Notes: generated from the letters alone by a model not told the origin. 64,000 nt of DNA from Rhodococcus sp. 1168 (GCF_002091955.1 NZ_MKKY01000091.1:377001-441000); one strand, 5' to 3'. Positions 18,917 to 28,426 are shown, counted from the first letter of the stretch. Program-made: numbers and translations.

Positions 18917-19701
18917 CGTCCCTCGTGCGGATGGTCGGCGGTCTCCGCGTGGTGCCGAACCACCGCTGGCACACCCTTGCATTCCTAGCCGGCAGCAGCG
19001 GTCGCAGCCCCGTCTACCTCGGCGTCGAGGTGGACGCGTCGGCCATTCTCGCGAGACAGAGCGAGTCGGCTGGATGTTCGGTCGTCGCGCAGGTCGTCGC
19101 GGCTGTTGGGACCGTGTGGGCACGGCATCCCGAGGCGAACTCCTCGTTCGAGTCACTTGGTCTACCTCTCGTGGTTCGGCATCGTGATGTCGACGTCAAG
19201 CTGGCGTTCGACGTCTCGGTCGACGGGACCAGGACGGTGCAGTCCGCTGTTCTCCCTGCTGCACAATCGATATCGCCCGCAGCGATCACCGAATGGATCA
19301 CCGACACCCGAGAGCGCCTCGAGTCGGGAGATCGCGGACCTGCGCAGGCATTTCGGTTCCTACCCGGCGTCGTCGGCCGAGCCGTGTTCGACATTGCCAC
19401 CTTCCTTCCGTGGAGCCACCGGGCCCTCGGAACAGTTGCGGTGACCTCGCTGGGACATCGCCCGATTCGGCATTTCTACTCCGATGGAGGCACCACCATG
19501 ACTGTCGGAATCGGCAGGATGATCGACTCCGTCGCACTCGTGGACGACCGAGCAGTCGACCGAACGATCCTTCCACTGTCGCTGACATTCGACCATCGTG
19601 TGATCGACGGCGCACTGGCGGCCGAGGTCGCAGCGGACCTCGCGTCGGAGCTGGAAATGTCCGGATCGACCACTGCAGCCGAGCTCGAACGGATCGTATA
19701 G
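18913..19701 (+). CDS. 2-oxoacid dehydrogenase E2-like acyltransferase (tetronate O-acetylation, Agg4 type)
   Basis: 262 residues: the catalytic domain of the E2 acyltransferase fold without lipoyl or peripheral-subunit-binding domains. The catalytic HxxxDG motif is FDHRVIDGALAA near residue 230. In agglomerin and RK-682 biosynthesis this enzyme acetylates the hydroxymethyl group of the new tetronate so that acetate can be eliminated next. The ATG overlaps the ACP stop. Confidence 0.88.
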   Translation: MTSLVRMVGGLRVVPNHRWHTLAFLAGSSGRSPVYLGVEVDASAILARQSESAGCSVVAQVVAAVGTVWARHPEANSSFESLGLPLVVRHRDVDVKLAFDVSVDGTRTVQSAVLPAAQSISPAAITEWITDTRERLESGDRGPAQAFRFLPGVVGRAVFDIATFLPWSHRALGTVAVTSLGHRPIRHFYSDGGTTMTVGIGRMIDSVALVDDRAVDRTILPLSLTFDHRVIDGALAAEVAADLASELEMSGSTTAAELERIV

Positions 19702-19705
19702 CGCC

Positions 19706-20812
19706 ATGGACTATCTCGACGAAGTGAAGAATCTGGTCGTCCTGCACGCACGGGCACAGGGAATGAGTGCTCGGCGTTGTCGGTCGACATTGGCCTCCAT
19801 CACCACCCTGGACGACGGGGATGGCGGTTGGGCCGACGCATGGGTCGGTGCTGCAACCGCATTCGCGCATGAGGGGAAGCACCGAGACGCCGTTCAGTGT
19901 CTGAATCTGGCACGATTCCCGTTCGCGTCGACACCAGGGCAGAAGCAGGCCTACAAGGACTGCACCGTCCGGTTCGCAGCGTGGGCCGCCGACGTCGAGG
20001 GTGTGGAGAAGCTTGCGGCACGTATCGACGGCACCAACGTTCCCGTTTGGTTCCGTGGCCTGCCCAGCGATGGTCCGGCCCCGTTGCTTTTGGTGATCGG
20101 CGGGATCGTGAGCCCGAAAGAACAATGGGCGGACATCCTCGTTTCCGCCCGCGCCCTCGGCATGGCCGTAGTGATCGTCGATTTCCCCGGCGTCGGCGAG
20201 AACTCGACTCGATACACGGGGGCCAGTTCGATGCTCATCTCCGCGGTGGTGGACGCGGTAGCAGCACGAATGATGATCGACGGCGTTCATGCTCTTGCGA
20301 TGAGCTTCGGCGGCACTGTCGTCCTGCGCGCTGCGACGACAGATCCACGTATTCGTTCCATCGTGACCGTCGGTGCCCCTGTCCGGTATCTCTTCAGCGC
20401 AGCCTCTCTCGCGGGCGAACTCCCCAGGACGACGGTTCGCACTCTCGAACATGTCACCGGCGCAACGGGATCGGATTTCGAATCGACCCTGGCGCAGTGC
20501 GCGCTCGACGATCGCGAACTCGATCGGATCAAGATACCGGTGCTTTACATCAGGAGCAGTCGCGACGAGATCACACCGGCGGCCGAGTCGCAGCTGCTGC
20601 TCGACCGGCTGGTGTGCTCGCGCGTCGTCGAATTCGACGACGTTCACGGGTCGCCGACACACATGACGGCCGTACGACTGTTGACGATCGGCGCGCTGAC
20701 CCGGCAGTCGGGACGAAGGCCGATCACCGGCACGGCATTGTCGATATTGCTCTCGCTCGGCTCCCGGTTTCCGTTCCTGGCACCGATCGACCTGGGCCGG
20801 ACTGCGGCATGA
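19706..20812 (+). CDS. alpha/beta-hydrolase of the tetronate pathway (acetate elimination, Agg5 type)
   Basis: 368 residues, FrsA-like: an alpha-helical N-terminal domain (about 1-120) before the alpha/beta-hydrolase core. The nucleophile elbow is AMSFGGT near residue 200, the acidic residue is in SRDEITPA, and the His is in DVHGSPTHM. In agglomerin the matching protein removes acetate from the O-acetyl tetronate to give the exocyclic methylene. Its presence predicts a 5-alkylidene acyl-tetronate or a later product of it. It starts four bases after the preceding stop. Confidence 0.85.
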   Translation: MDYLDEVKNLVVLHARAQGMSARRCRSTLASITTLDDGDGGWADAWVGAATAFAHEGKHRDAVQCLNLARFPFASTPGQKQAYKDCTVRFAAWAADVEGVEKLAARIDGTNVPVWFRGLPSDGPAPLLLVIGGIVSPKEQWADILVSARALGMAVVIVDFPGVGENSTRYTGASSMLISAVVDAVAARMMIDGVHALAMSFGGTVVLRAATTDPRIRSIVTVGAPVRYLFSAASLAGELPRTTVRTLEHVTGATGSDFESTLAQCALDDRELDRIKIPVLYIRSSRDEITPAAESQLLLDRLVCSRVVEFDDVHGSPTHMTAVRLLTIGALTRQSGRRPITGTALSILLSLGSRFPFLAPIDLGRTAA

Positions 20813-21534
20813 CCGTCACCGACGCACCTACAGTGCTGTGCTTCCACCACGCCGGTGGATCCGCATCGGTATACCGACGCTGGACCGAGTCCGACGCATT
20901 GACCGTGGTGCCCGTCCACCTACCGGGCCGCGACGATCGCAGGCACGAGCCATGCTTCACCAATCTCGACGCCCTGGTCGACCTCCTCGAGATCGAACTT
21001 GCAGACGAGATGGACCGCCCCTACGTCCTGTTCGGCCACAGTATGGGCGCGCTCGTCGCCTACACACTTGCAACCCGAGCCCTCGAAGCAGGCCGTCGTC
21101 TCCCGGAATCACTTGTGGTGGCAGCAAGTTCACCACCACATCTGCCGACCCTGCCACTGCCACTGGACACACTGTCCGACCTCGAAATCGCCCGTAGCCT
21201 TGCGGCATTCGGCGGTCTTCCGCCGATGTTGCTCGAGCGGCCGGAATGGCTCGGCCCGCTCCTGACGGTGGTGAAAGACGACATCAGGGTCTGCCAGAGC
21301 GCTCGCCTTGCAACGGGCACATCGTTGCCGATACCGATTCACGCGATCGGTGGGACCGGCGATCTCCTGGTCGCCGCGGCGTCGCTGACACAGTGGGACC
21401 GACACACGACGAGCGACTTCACGGTCACCATGGTCGACGGCGGACATTTTCTCACGACCGACAACAGCGACGAACTGTTCGGCTTGGTCGAACGCATCGT
21501 TCGCACCACGGCTGAGTCGGTGGGCACCCGATGA
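20809..21534 (+). CDS. type II thioesterase
   Basis: 241 residues with HHAGGSASVY near the N-terminus (oxyanion loop), catalytic Ser in GHSMGALV, and the C-terminal His in DGGHFLT. Such stand-alone thioesterases free carrier proteins from wrong or stalled acyl groups; less often they release a product. With three or four carrier domains in the cluster, an editing role fits. ATGA overlaps at both ends. Confidence 0.88.
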   Translation: MTVTDAPTVLCFHHAGGSASVYRRWTESDALTVVPVHLPGRDDRRHEPCFTNLDALVDLLEIELADEMDRPYVLFGHSMGALVAYTLATRALEAGRRLPESLVVAASSPPHLPTLPLPLDTLSDLEIARSLAAFGGLPPMLLERPEWLGPLLTVVKDDIRVCQSARLATGTSLPIPIHAIGGTGDLLVAAASLTQWDRHTTSDFTVTMVDGGHFLTTDNSDELFGLVERIVRTTAESVGTR

Positions 21535-22826
21535 CACTGGACTCCGATCGTGACCTCCGTGCCGCGCGGCATGAGGGCGGCGACACGTCGCCGCCGCGCG
21601 GACTCGAGACCAGGCTCGCTCTCGCCGGACTGGCTGCATGGGTAGCCTTCTTCGCACCGACCCAAGTTCTTCTCGCTGTGGCGGCGGAACGCATGTACCC
21701 GGCCGACAAAGAGCTGTTCTTCGGTCTGATCTCCGCTGCAGGCAGCGTGGTGATGCTTCTCGCGTACCCCATAGTCGGTGCTCTGTCGGATCGTTGTCTA
21801 CCTACGGTCGCCCGACGAACGGTGTCCATGATCGGTGTGGCCGTGGCCGTGGGCTGCCTGGTGATGGCGGGCCAAGCCGACAGCGGCCTCGAATTGGTGT
21901 TCTGGTGGTGCGCAACTCAGACCGGAATCGCCGCAATCCAGTGCGGGGTCGAGGCGAGTGTCGCCGACGAGATACCGACCCGACACCGCGCGCGGATCGG
22001 CGGAAAGCTCGCCGCCGCACAGATGTTCGCTGCTCTACTGGGAACGGTAGTCGCGTCGGTGTCGACCGATCTGTCGATTTCCTATTTGGTGGTTGCCGGC
22101 GTGGTCACGATGCTCGCGGCGCCGTTCATCGCGGTGTCGTTCATCGCGGCTCCGACGGCGCGTGACCCGGCACCGGCGCTTGCACACCCGACGGCACCAC
22201 CGATTCGCGTCGGTCGGTCGAGCTCGACATCCGAACTGTGGCTGGGGTGGACCAGCCGAACCCTGGTGCTGTTCGGACTCGGCAACATCACCCAGTTCCT
22301 GTACTTCTTCGTTCACGACGAACTCGCGCGGCCAGAGCCGGCAAGCGCCCTCATCCTGTTGACCGGCCTTTTCGTGGTCTCGGTCGTGCTCAGCGCCCTG
22401 ATCTGCGGCACGATATCCGATCGGATCGCGGACCGTACCGGACCCGCAGTGATCGGTTCCGCCGTCGCAGGTGTCGCCGCATCGACCTTCGGCTTCGTGG
22501 ACTCGTGGCCCCTGATCCTGTGTGCAGCAGCCGTACTCGGTGCAGGACTCGGCGCGTTCATGGGACCGGCCTTCGCACTGCTCACCGAACTCCTGCCCGA
22601 TCCCAAGCATTACGGCCGTGACCTCGGCCTGCTCAATACAGCGGTCGTTGCTCCCAGCGCCCTCGCACCGATAGTCGGCGTCGCCATGCTGCGGTTGGAG
22701 CACGGTTTCACGGTGCTCTACACGGTCGCGGGCACGTCGCTCCTCCTCGGCTCGGTCACAATGTACGTGCTGCGTCTTCGCACTCGGGACAGTCGCGAGC
22801 ACACTGTCGCGGTGAATCCGCTGTGA
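21531..22826 (+). CDS. MFS transporter 1 (12-TM type)
   Basis: 431 residues with about twelve hydrophobic segments and the loop 2-3 motif GALSDR. The N-terminal 25 residues are polar and cytoplasmic. Placed inside the operon and coupled by overlaps to the thioesterase and to the next MFS gene. Likely exports the product or a precursor and may give self-protection. The substrate cannot be inferred. Confidence 0.85.
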   Translation: MTLDSDRDLRAARHEGGDTSPPRGLETRLALAGLAAWVAFFAPTQVLLAVAAERMYPADKELFFGLISAAGSVVMLLAYPIVGALSDRCLPTVARRTVSMIGVAVAVGCLVMAGQADSGLELVFWWCATQTGIAAIQCGVEASVADEIPTRHRARIGGKLAAAQMFAALLGTVVASVSTDLSISYLVVAGVVTMLAAPFIAVSFIAAPTARDPAPALAHPTAPPIRVGRSSSTSELWLGWTSRTLVLFGLGNITQFLYFFVHDELARPEPASALILLTGLFVVSVVLSALICGTISDRIADRTGPAVIGSAVAGVAASTFGFVDSWPLILCAAAVLGAGLGAFMGPAFALLTELLPDPKHYGRDLGLLNTAVVAPSALAPIVGVAMLRLEHGFTVLYTVAGTSLLLGSVTMYVLRLRTRDSREHTVAVNPL

Positions 22827-24328
22827 CCGTCACCGAGGTGCGGGCTGTGCGACGGTCCTGGGTAGTTCTGGTCGCAATGTCGGCGGCCGTCACGATCGTC
22901 ATCTTCAACAGCTCGGCCGTCAACGTCGCACTGCCTTCCATGTCGACGGACCTAGGATTGTCCTCGGCTGCACTGCGTCTCGTCGTGGTCGTCTACTCGG
23001 CGACATTCGCAGCCATGCTGTTGCCCGCAGGGCATCTGTGCAACCGAATCGGTGCCCGAACAGTCTTGTTGATCGGCCTCCTGTCCACGGGGCTCGGCGG
23101 CGCAGCAGCCGCCTCCGTCGACAACGTGCCTGCAATCATGCTCGCCCGCGCACTGATGGGCATCGGTGCGGCCTTCGTGATGCCGTCGACCCTCGCACTC
23201 GTCGTGGCGACCGCCTCGGATGCCGGGCGATCTCGCGCTATCGCCGTGTGGAGCGCGGTCTCGGTGGCCGGTGCCGCAGGTGGACCGATTGTGGGTGGAG
23301 TTCTCGTCGAAGGATGGGGATGGAACTACATCTTCGGCGTGTCCGCCGCCGGATCCGCTGTCATGGCCCTGGTGGTCCTCGGTGTGGTGTCACCGACGGC
23401 CACGCTGCCACGGTCTGCTGTGAACGGTCGGCTCCTGGTGCTGGCGTCCGGAGCGATCACCACCTTCGTCCTGGGTGTGACGGTCGTCAGCGACGAGACT
23501 ATCGTCGGTGCCGTCCTCATCGGGGTCGCCGGGATCCTGGCTCTCGCGGCATGGGTTTCTCGGTCGCGCAAGCAATCCGGTTCGTTCTCGGCCGATCTCA
23601 CGGACTCGGATCCCACGACAGCGCGCCATCGACGTCGGGAGTTCTTCGGGGCGTCCGTATCGAACATGTTGTTGTTCTTCGCGCTCGCCGGCACCCTGTT
23701 CGTGCTTACGCAGAAGCTTCAGTTCCAATTCGAACTGTCCCCATCGTCGGCCGGTCTCGCCGTAGCCCCGGTAACGGTCGCGCTGATCCTCGGGGTCACG
23801 TCGTCCACACCGTGTTCGAACCGTTTCGGTCGACGGCCGGTGGTAGTGGCCGGACTGATCGTCGCAGCGCTGGCATCGGTGACCCTGTCGCTGGTCGGAG
23901 GCGAACTCCACATCGTGCTCGGAGCGGTATTCGTAGCCGGGCTCGGCGTCGGGTTGGCCCTACCTCTGGTGACCGAGTCGATGGTCGCGGCAGTGCCCTC
24001 GCATCGGGTGGGTGAAGCCGCCGCCGTCCACGACACGATGCAGGAGATCGGGTACGCACTCGGCGTCGCCGTCCTCGGTTCCGTGCTGTCGGTCGTCTAT
24101 GGCTCGAACCTGCACGGACCATCCGTCGACAACGCATCGCTCGGGGCCACTCTCCTCGAGGCCGATCGACTGGGTGACGACGCATTGCGCGAATCGGCCA
24201 TGTCCGCTTTCTCCACAGGGTCAACGGTCGCCTTCTGTGTGGGCGGGGTGTTCCTCGTGGCCGGCGCAATCATCGCCCACCTGTACCTTCCCCCGGCAGA
24301 ATACCGAGTCCGAAACGGAGTGCAATGA
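22823..24328 (+). CDS. MFS transporter 2 (DHA2, 14-TM type)
   Basis: 501 residues, GTG start at 22823. Features of the drug:H+ antiporter-2 family: FNSSAVNVALPSM in TM1, and LMGIGAAFVMPSTLAL with GPIVGG further on. Fourteen segments are expected. Two MFS pumps in one operon suggest separate jobs, for instance product export and efflux of a shunt compound. Confidence 0.86.
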   Translation: MTVTEVRAVRRSWVVLVAMSAAVTIVIFNSSAVNVALPSMSTDLGLSSAALRLVVVVYSATFAAMLLPAGHLCNRIGARTVLLIGLLSTGLGGAAAASVDNVPAIMLARALMGIGAAFVMPSTLALVVATASDAGRSRAIAVWSAVSVAGAAGGPIVGGVLVEGWGWNYIFGVSAAGSAVMALVVLGVVSPTATLPRSAVNGRLLVLASGAITTFVLGVTVVSDETIVGAVLIGVAGILALAAWVSRSRKQSGSFSADLTDSDPTTARHRRREFFGASVSNMLLFFALAGTLFVLTQKLQFQFELSPSSAGLAVAPVTVALILGVTSSTPCSNRFGRRPVVVAGLIVAALASVTLSLVGGELHIVLGAVFVAGLGVGLALPLVTESMVAAVPSHRVGEAAAVHDTMQEIGYALGVAVLGSVLSVVYGSNLHGPSVDNASLGATLLEADRLGDDALRESAMSAFSTGSTVAFCVGGVFLVAGAIIAHLYLPPAEYRVRNGVQ

Positions 24329-25842
24329 ACACGACCCTTATTTCGACGCCCCCGACCTCTGAACCCCTGCACGTCATACCTTCTGATCTGCTCGACCTGA
24401 CCGCGATCGAGTCACCGACGTCCGTCGCGCTCCACGCACCCGATGGGCGAACGGTCGACTACCGGACGCTCGCCGAGTTGGTCGCGACCACATCGACGGC
24501 TCTTGTGGCCGCGAGTGTCGGCCGCGGTGATCGCGTCGTCACCCGATTGACCAACGACGTTCCTGCTGTGGCGATGGTGTTCGCGGCTTGGTCAGTCGGC
24601 GCCGTTGCAGTCCCCCTCCCACCGTCCATGACGGACATTCAATTAGCCTCTGTCGCAGACGATTGCACACCCGCACTCGTGGTCGTCGAGCAGCTCCCGG
24701 AAAACACGGCGGCCTTCGCGTCTCCGGTGCTGACCTGGGTCGGCCTCGGCACCGCGAAGCCACCCGAACCGACCCTCCGACGACCGGTCCACGACGACGA
24801 ACCAGCACTGCTGATGTACACCTCCGGCAGCACCTCCAAGCCCAAGGGCGTCATCTGTCCGGCAGCGGCAATCGTATTCGCTGTAGGTTCGATCGGGCGG
24901 CAGCTCGAGTACCGAGCAAGCGACACCGTTCTGCTCATGTCGCCTCTGTCCTTCGACTACGGCCTCTATCAGGTTCTGCTGTCGTTCGCGTCCGGTGCGT
25001 CCGTGGTACTCGCCGATGCCTCGAACGCCCTGGGCCTGCTCAGGACGATCAGATCGCGACCCGTGACCGTGGTGCCTGCGGTTCCAGCAGTTGCAGGAAT
25101 GCTGCACACTCTGCTGTCCCGCGGTGGCAGCGTCGACACGGTTCGGATGGTCACCAATACCGGCGCGGACCTGCCGCCGTCCCGGATCGCCGAGCTTCGC
25201 ATCATATTTCCCCATGCGGCGATCATCGCCATGTACGGCATCACCGAATGCAAGCGCGTCACCATCGCCGAGCCGGACCTGGACCTTGATCGTCCAGGGT
25301 CGGTGGGACGAGCTATTCCGGGAACTCGGATCGCCGTGCTCGACGACTCGGGGCGCCCTGTCGAACCTGGGACCGACGGTCAGATCGTTGCCATCGGACC
25401 ACATGTCATGGCCGGATACTGGGGCGCGGGCGAACTGACTGCCGAACGCTTCGGCGTCGACGCGCTCTCGGGCGAACGAATGTTGCTCACCGGCGATTAC
25501 GGTCGCATCGACGCCGACGGCTATCTGTACTTCACCGGTCGTCGCGACGACATCTTCAAAGCCGCCGGCGTCCGGACCAGCGTGTCCGAAATATCCGCCG
25601 CCGTCGAATCACTGGACATCGTGCAGTCGGTAATCGTCCTCAAGCCCACCGACGAACATGGTTTGTCGATCGTCGTGACGGCCACCGCGTCGGGAAGCGA
25701 AATTTTGAGCGCTCTCGCCGCAGTACTCGAACCAGCCAAGATACCGACACGATGCGTCGTACTCGACGAACTCCCCCTCACTCCCAACGGAAAAGTCGAC
25801 ACTCGCCGCGCAGAGCTCGCACTGACGAAGGACACACCATGA
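24325..25842 (+). CDS. AMP-dependent acyl/aminoacyl ligase
   Basis: 505 residues of the acyl-adenylate superfamily: P-loop LMYTSGSTSKPKGV near residue 165, YGITECK near 305, TGDYGRID near 393, RRDDIFKAAG near 408, and PNGKVDTRRAEL at the end with the catalytic Lys. It lacks the FAAL signature of the first ligase. It lies directly before a PLP decarboxylase fused to an ACP. In vicenistatin, VinN loads 3-methylaspartate on an ACP before VinO decarboxylates it; the same arrangement here suggests an amino-acid substrate. Confidence 0.85.
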   Translation: MNTTLISTPPTSEPLHVIPSDLLDLTAIESPTSVALHAPDGRTVDYRTLAELVATTSTALVAASVGRGDRVVTRLTNDVPAVAMVFAAWSVGAVAVPLPPSMTDIQLASVADDCTPALVVVEQLPENTAAFASPVLTWVGLGTAKPPEPTLRRPVHDDEPALLMYTSGSTSKPKGVICPAAAIVFAVGSIGRQLEYRASDTVLLMSPLSFDYGLYQVLLSFASGASVVLADASNALGLLRTIRSRPVTVVPAVPAVAGMLHTLLSRGGSVDTVRMVTNTGADLPPSRIAELRIIFPHAAIIAMYGITECKRVTIAEPDLDLDRPGSVGRAIPGTRIAVLDDSGRPVEPGTDGQIVAIGPHVMAGYWGAGELTAERFGVDALSGERMLLTGDYGRIDADGYLYFTGRRDDIFKAAGVRTSVSEISAAVESLDIVQSVIVLKPTDEHGLSIVVTATASGSEILSALAAVLEPAKIPTRCVVLDELPLTPNGKVDTRRAELALTKDTP

Positions 25843-27386
25843 CACGCAACACGGACATCGCTCGTACATTCGGGACACCGGTCTACATCTTCGACGCGGA
25901 CAAACTCGACGCGGCCGCGCGCGATCTCACCCGCGCGCTACCACAGCCGAGTTCCATCTATTTCTCACTGAAGGCAAATCCCAATCCCGCAGTGGCCGAG
26001 GTACTTCGACTCGCAGGGTGCTCCGCGGAAGTCAGCTCGATCGGCGAGCTCGACGCAGCCTTGTCCGCCGGATTCCCCGCGGCGGACATCATCTACACCG
26101 GGCCGGGAAAGACGGACGAGGAAATCGTTCACGCCATTGCCAGCGGCGTCCGGGAGTTCTCCTCCGAATCTCGAACCGACCTTCGGCGCCTGTCCGCCCT
26201 CGCCGACGGATTGTCCGTCGGAATCGGCATTCTGCTTCGGGTCAACAGCGATTCGGCCCCGGGCGGTGCAGGGATGCGCATGACGGGAGCGTCGTCGCAG
26301 TTCGGAATCGATACCGGCACAATGCCCTTGACCCGCGACGACATCGACCTTCCGTCGATCGAGGTGCACGGGTTCCACTTCTACCCCCTCAGTAACGCAT
26401 CCGACGAGTCCGCGCTCGTGGTCGAGATGATCAACAGCATCGATACGGCCTGCAGACTGCGCGACGAACTCGGAATCGAGCTGAAGGTTCTCGATCTCGG
26501 TGGCGGTTTCGCTGCGCCGTACGCATCCTCCGGACGCAGGCCGATTTACCAGCAGCTCCAAGAGTCCATCGCGAGTGCGCTCGATGCCCGGCTGCCGGGC
26601 TGGCGTACCGGGGAGACAAGAATCGTGTTCGAGTCCGGCCGGTATCTCACGGCGGACTCCGGGGCGCTCGTCGCGCAGATCATGGATGTCAAAGACAGCC
26701 GCGACCGACGATATGTGATCACGGACACCGGAATTCACCATGTCGGCGGTCTGTCCGGCATTGGACGCGTTCTACCCGTGTCTGCACATGTCATGGCCGG
26801 GGCGACGCGCGGGGACGTCACCGGAATCGAGACCGACGACGACACGGATACGCGTGACATCGTCATCGCAGGGCCGCTGTGCACACCGGCCGACGTACTC
26901 AACAGGAACGCCGACCTCGCCGACCCCCACCCAGGCGACTTGATCGAGATTCCCAACGTCGGTGCCTACGGGCTGTCTGCGAGCTTGATGGGATTCCTTT
27001 CCCGGCCCGCTCCCGCCGAGGTACTCGTTCGTGGAACCGAAACGATATCAGCCACAAGAATTCACTTCGACAGACAGGATCTGACTATGACCACACACGA
27101 CGCACAGCAGCCGGCGGATCACACACCCGAGACGGCGTGGGATCGAAACTTCGAACGCCACATTTCGCGAGCCATTCCCCGTCTGTCGATCGACGGCGGC
27201 CTGAAGGCCGACGAGGACCTCAAGAATGCCGGATTGGATTCGCTGGCGCTCGTCGCGCTGTTGGGCGACCTCGAACGTGAATACCGAATAGCGATCACCG
27301 ATGACCAGCTGACGGCCGAGAATTTTGCCACTCCCGACTCGATTTGGTCGCTGGTCACGCGAGCACGAGACGCTGTCTCGTTGTAA
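25839..27386 (+). CDS. PLP-dependent decarboxylase fused to an acyl carrier protein
   Basis: 515 residues; ATG at 25839 overlaps the ligase stop. Residues 1-410 are a type III-fold (alanine-racemase-like) decarboxylase related to diaminopimelate/ornithine decarboxylases: PLP Lys 45 in YFSLKANPNP, LDLGGGF near 218, ESGRYL near 265, and the active-site Cys in GPLCTPAD near 348. Residues about 430-515 are a carrier domain with GLDSLALV (Ser near 466). The fusion is in frame without a stop. The fused carrier suggests that decarboxylation takes place on an aminoacyl-ACP, as proposed for VinO-type enzymes. The product would be an amine-bearing acyl-ACP whose use in this cluster is unknown. Confidence 0.88.
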   Translation: MTRNTDIARTFGTPVYIFDADKLDAAARDLTRALPQPSSIYFSLKANPNPAVAEVLRLAGCSAEVSSIGELDAALSAGFPAADIIYTGPGKTDEEIVHAIASGVREFSSESRTDLRRLSALADGLSVGIGILLRVNSDSAPGGAGMRMTGASSQFGIDTGTMPLTRDDIDLPSIEVHGFHFYPLSNASDESALVVEMINSIDTACRLRDELGIELKVLDLGGGFAAPYASSGRRPIYQQLQESIASALDARLPGWRTGETRIVFESGRYLTADSGALVAQIMDVKDSRDRRYVITDTGIHHVGGLSGIGRVLPVSAHVMAGATRGDVTGIETDDDTDTRDIVIAGPLCTPADVLNRNADLADPHPGDLIEIPNVGAYGLSASLMGFLSRPAPAEVLVRGTETISATRIHFDRQDLTMTTHDAQQPADHTPETAWDRNFERHISRAIPRLSIDGGLKADEDLKNAGLDSLALVALLGDLEREYRIAITDDQLTAENFATPDSIWSLVTRARDAVSL

Positions 27387-27408
27387 CTCCGCGTAGCGGA
27401 TACTTGCT

Positions 27409-27436
27409 CGGCAGTATCGATTCGGCAGTATCGATT
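27409..27436. repeat. perfect 14-bp tandem repeat upstream of the SARP gene
   Basis: The unit CGGCAGTATCGATT occurs twice back to back in the 178-base gap between the decarboxylase-ACP gene and the SARP gene, about 130 bases before the SARP start. SARP regulators bind short direct repeats, so this may be an operator for autoregulation. The spacing is 14 bp rather than the 11 or 22 bp usual for SARP heptamers, which weakens that reading. Confidence 0.55.
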
Positions 27437-27564
27437 TCGAGCAGGTGTCCGCAGCACGACCCCAATATGAACAGATCACTCTCACAACGAGAAATATGTT
27501 CCATTTCGGTAATATCGGACTTCGGCAGAAGCTAAGTAGAACCGAATGAAGGAAACTCACCAGA

Positions 27565-28371
27565 ATGAGCGTGTCGAAACTCGAGGGTAGAGGTATTTCG
27601 ATCAAAACATTCGGCGCCCTCGAACTGGATTCACAAGACACAGTGTTCGAGATTCCCAGCGGGACGAAGCTCAGGTCGGTGTGGGCTTCCCTGGTGATCG
27701 ACCCAGGCAATACTGTCTCGATGGAGACCGTGGCAGACATCGTGTGGGGGTCCAATCAACCCAAGCGCAGCCGTGAATCCATACACGTCTACATTTCGCA
27801 GCTTCGTTCGTTCCTCGATTCCTGTGGCCACTTTCCAGGACTCATCGAAACCCGAGCCGGCGGATATCGACTCGCAGTGAACAAACTTGACGTCGATTGG
27901 TGTGTGTTCGACGATGCGGTCAAGAACGCCCGCCCCAAGGCCAGATCCGGAGATCTCGACGGTGCCTGGGAGGACTTCGAAGTCGCGCTGGCGTTGTACC
28001 GCGGCCCTTTTCTCTCGGGACTATCGGACAGTCCGCTACTGGAAGCAGCCGTGGACGAGATGAACGAGGGTTACCTCGCGTGTCTGGAGCAACGCAACGA
28101 AGTGATGCTGGCACGCGGAGAAGTCGCCCCACTGATCGGCGAGCTGCGTAAACTGACCCGGCAGTTTCCTGTGCGCGAAACGATGCACCGCCAACTGATG
28201 CGGGCGTTGTACCTGTCCGAGCGGCAGATCGAGGCGCTCGAGGTCTACAACCGATTGCGGCACACGCTCCAAGGAGACTACGGAGTCGAGCCCGGTCGGC
28301 AAGTTCGCAGCGTGCACCAATCCATTCTCGAACGCGATTGCGAAGCGATCCGAGAGATGATCCTCCTGTAG
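27565..28371 (+). CDS. SARP-family transcriptional regulator
   Basis: 268 residues, the small-SARP size. An OmpR-like winged-helix domain (about 10-100; SIHVYISQLRSFL and RAGGYRL are typical) is followed by a bacterial transcriptional activation domain (about 108-255; LYRGPFLSGL and the ALEVYNRLRHTL stretch). SARPs activate antibiotic and other secondary-metabolite operons. Its own promoter region holds the 14-bp tandem repeat. A purine-rich ribosome-binding site (AAGGAAA) precedes ATG 27565. Probable pathway-specific activator of the tetronate cluster. Confidence 0.92.
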   Translation: MSVSKLEGRGISIKTFGALELDSQDTVFEIPSGTKLRSVWASLVIDPGNTVSMETVADIVWGSNQPKRSRESIHVYISQLRSFLDSCGHFPGLIETRAGGYRLAVNKLDVDWCVFDDAVKNARPKARSGDLDGAWEDFEVALALYRGPFLSGLSDSPLLEAAVDEMNEGYLACLEQRNEVMLARGEVAPLIGELRKLTRQFPVRETMHRQLMRALYLSERQIEALEVYNRLRHTLQGDYGVEPGRQVRSVHQSILERDCEAIREMILL

Positions 28372-28377
28372 TGCAAC

Positions 28378-28420
28378 GCAATACACCGATACCGATGTCG
28401 CATCGGTATCGGCGTATTGC
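28378..28420. terminator. bidirectional transcription terminator
   Basis: A near-perfect hairpin (GCAATAC plus CCGATACCGATG paired with their complements around a three-base loop) lies six bases after the SARP stop and six bases before the stop of the convergent monooxygenase. Position and symmetry fit a terminator serving both strands. Confidence 0.75.
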
Positions 28421-28426
28421 ATGTTC

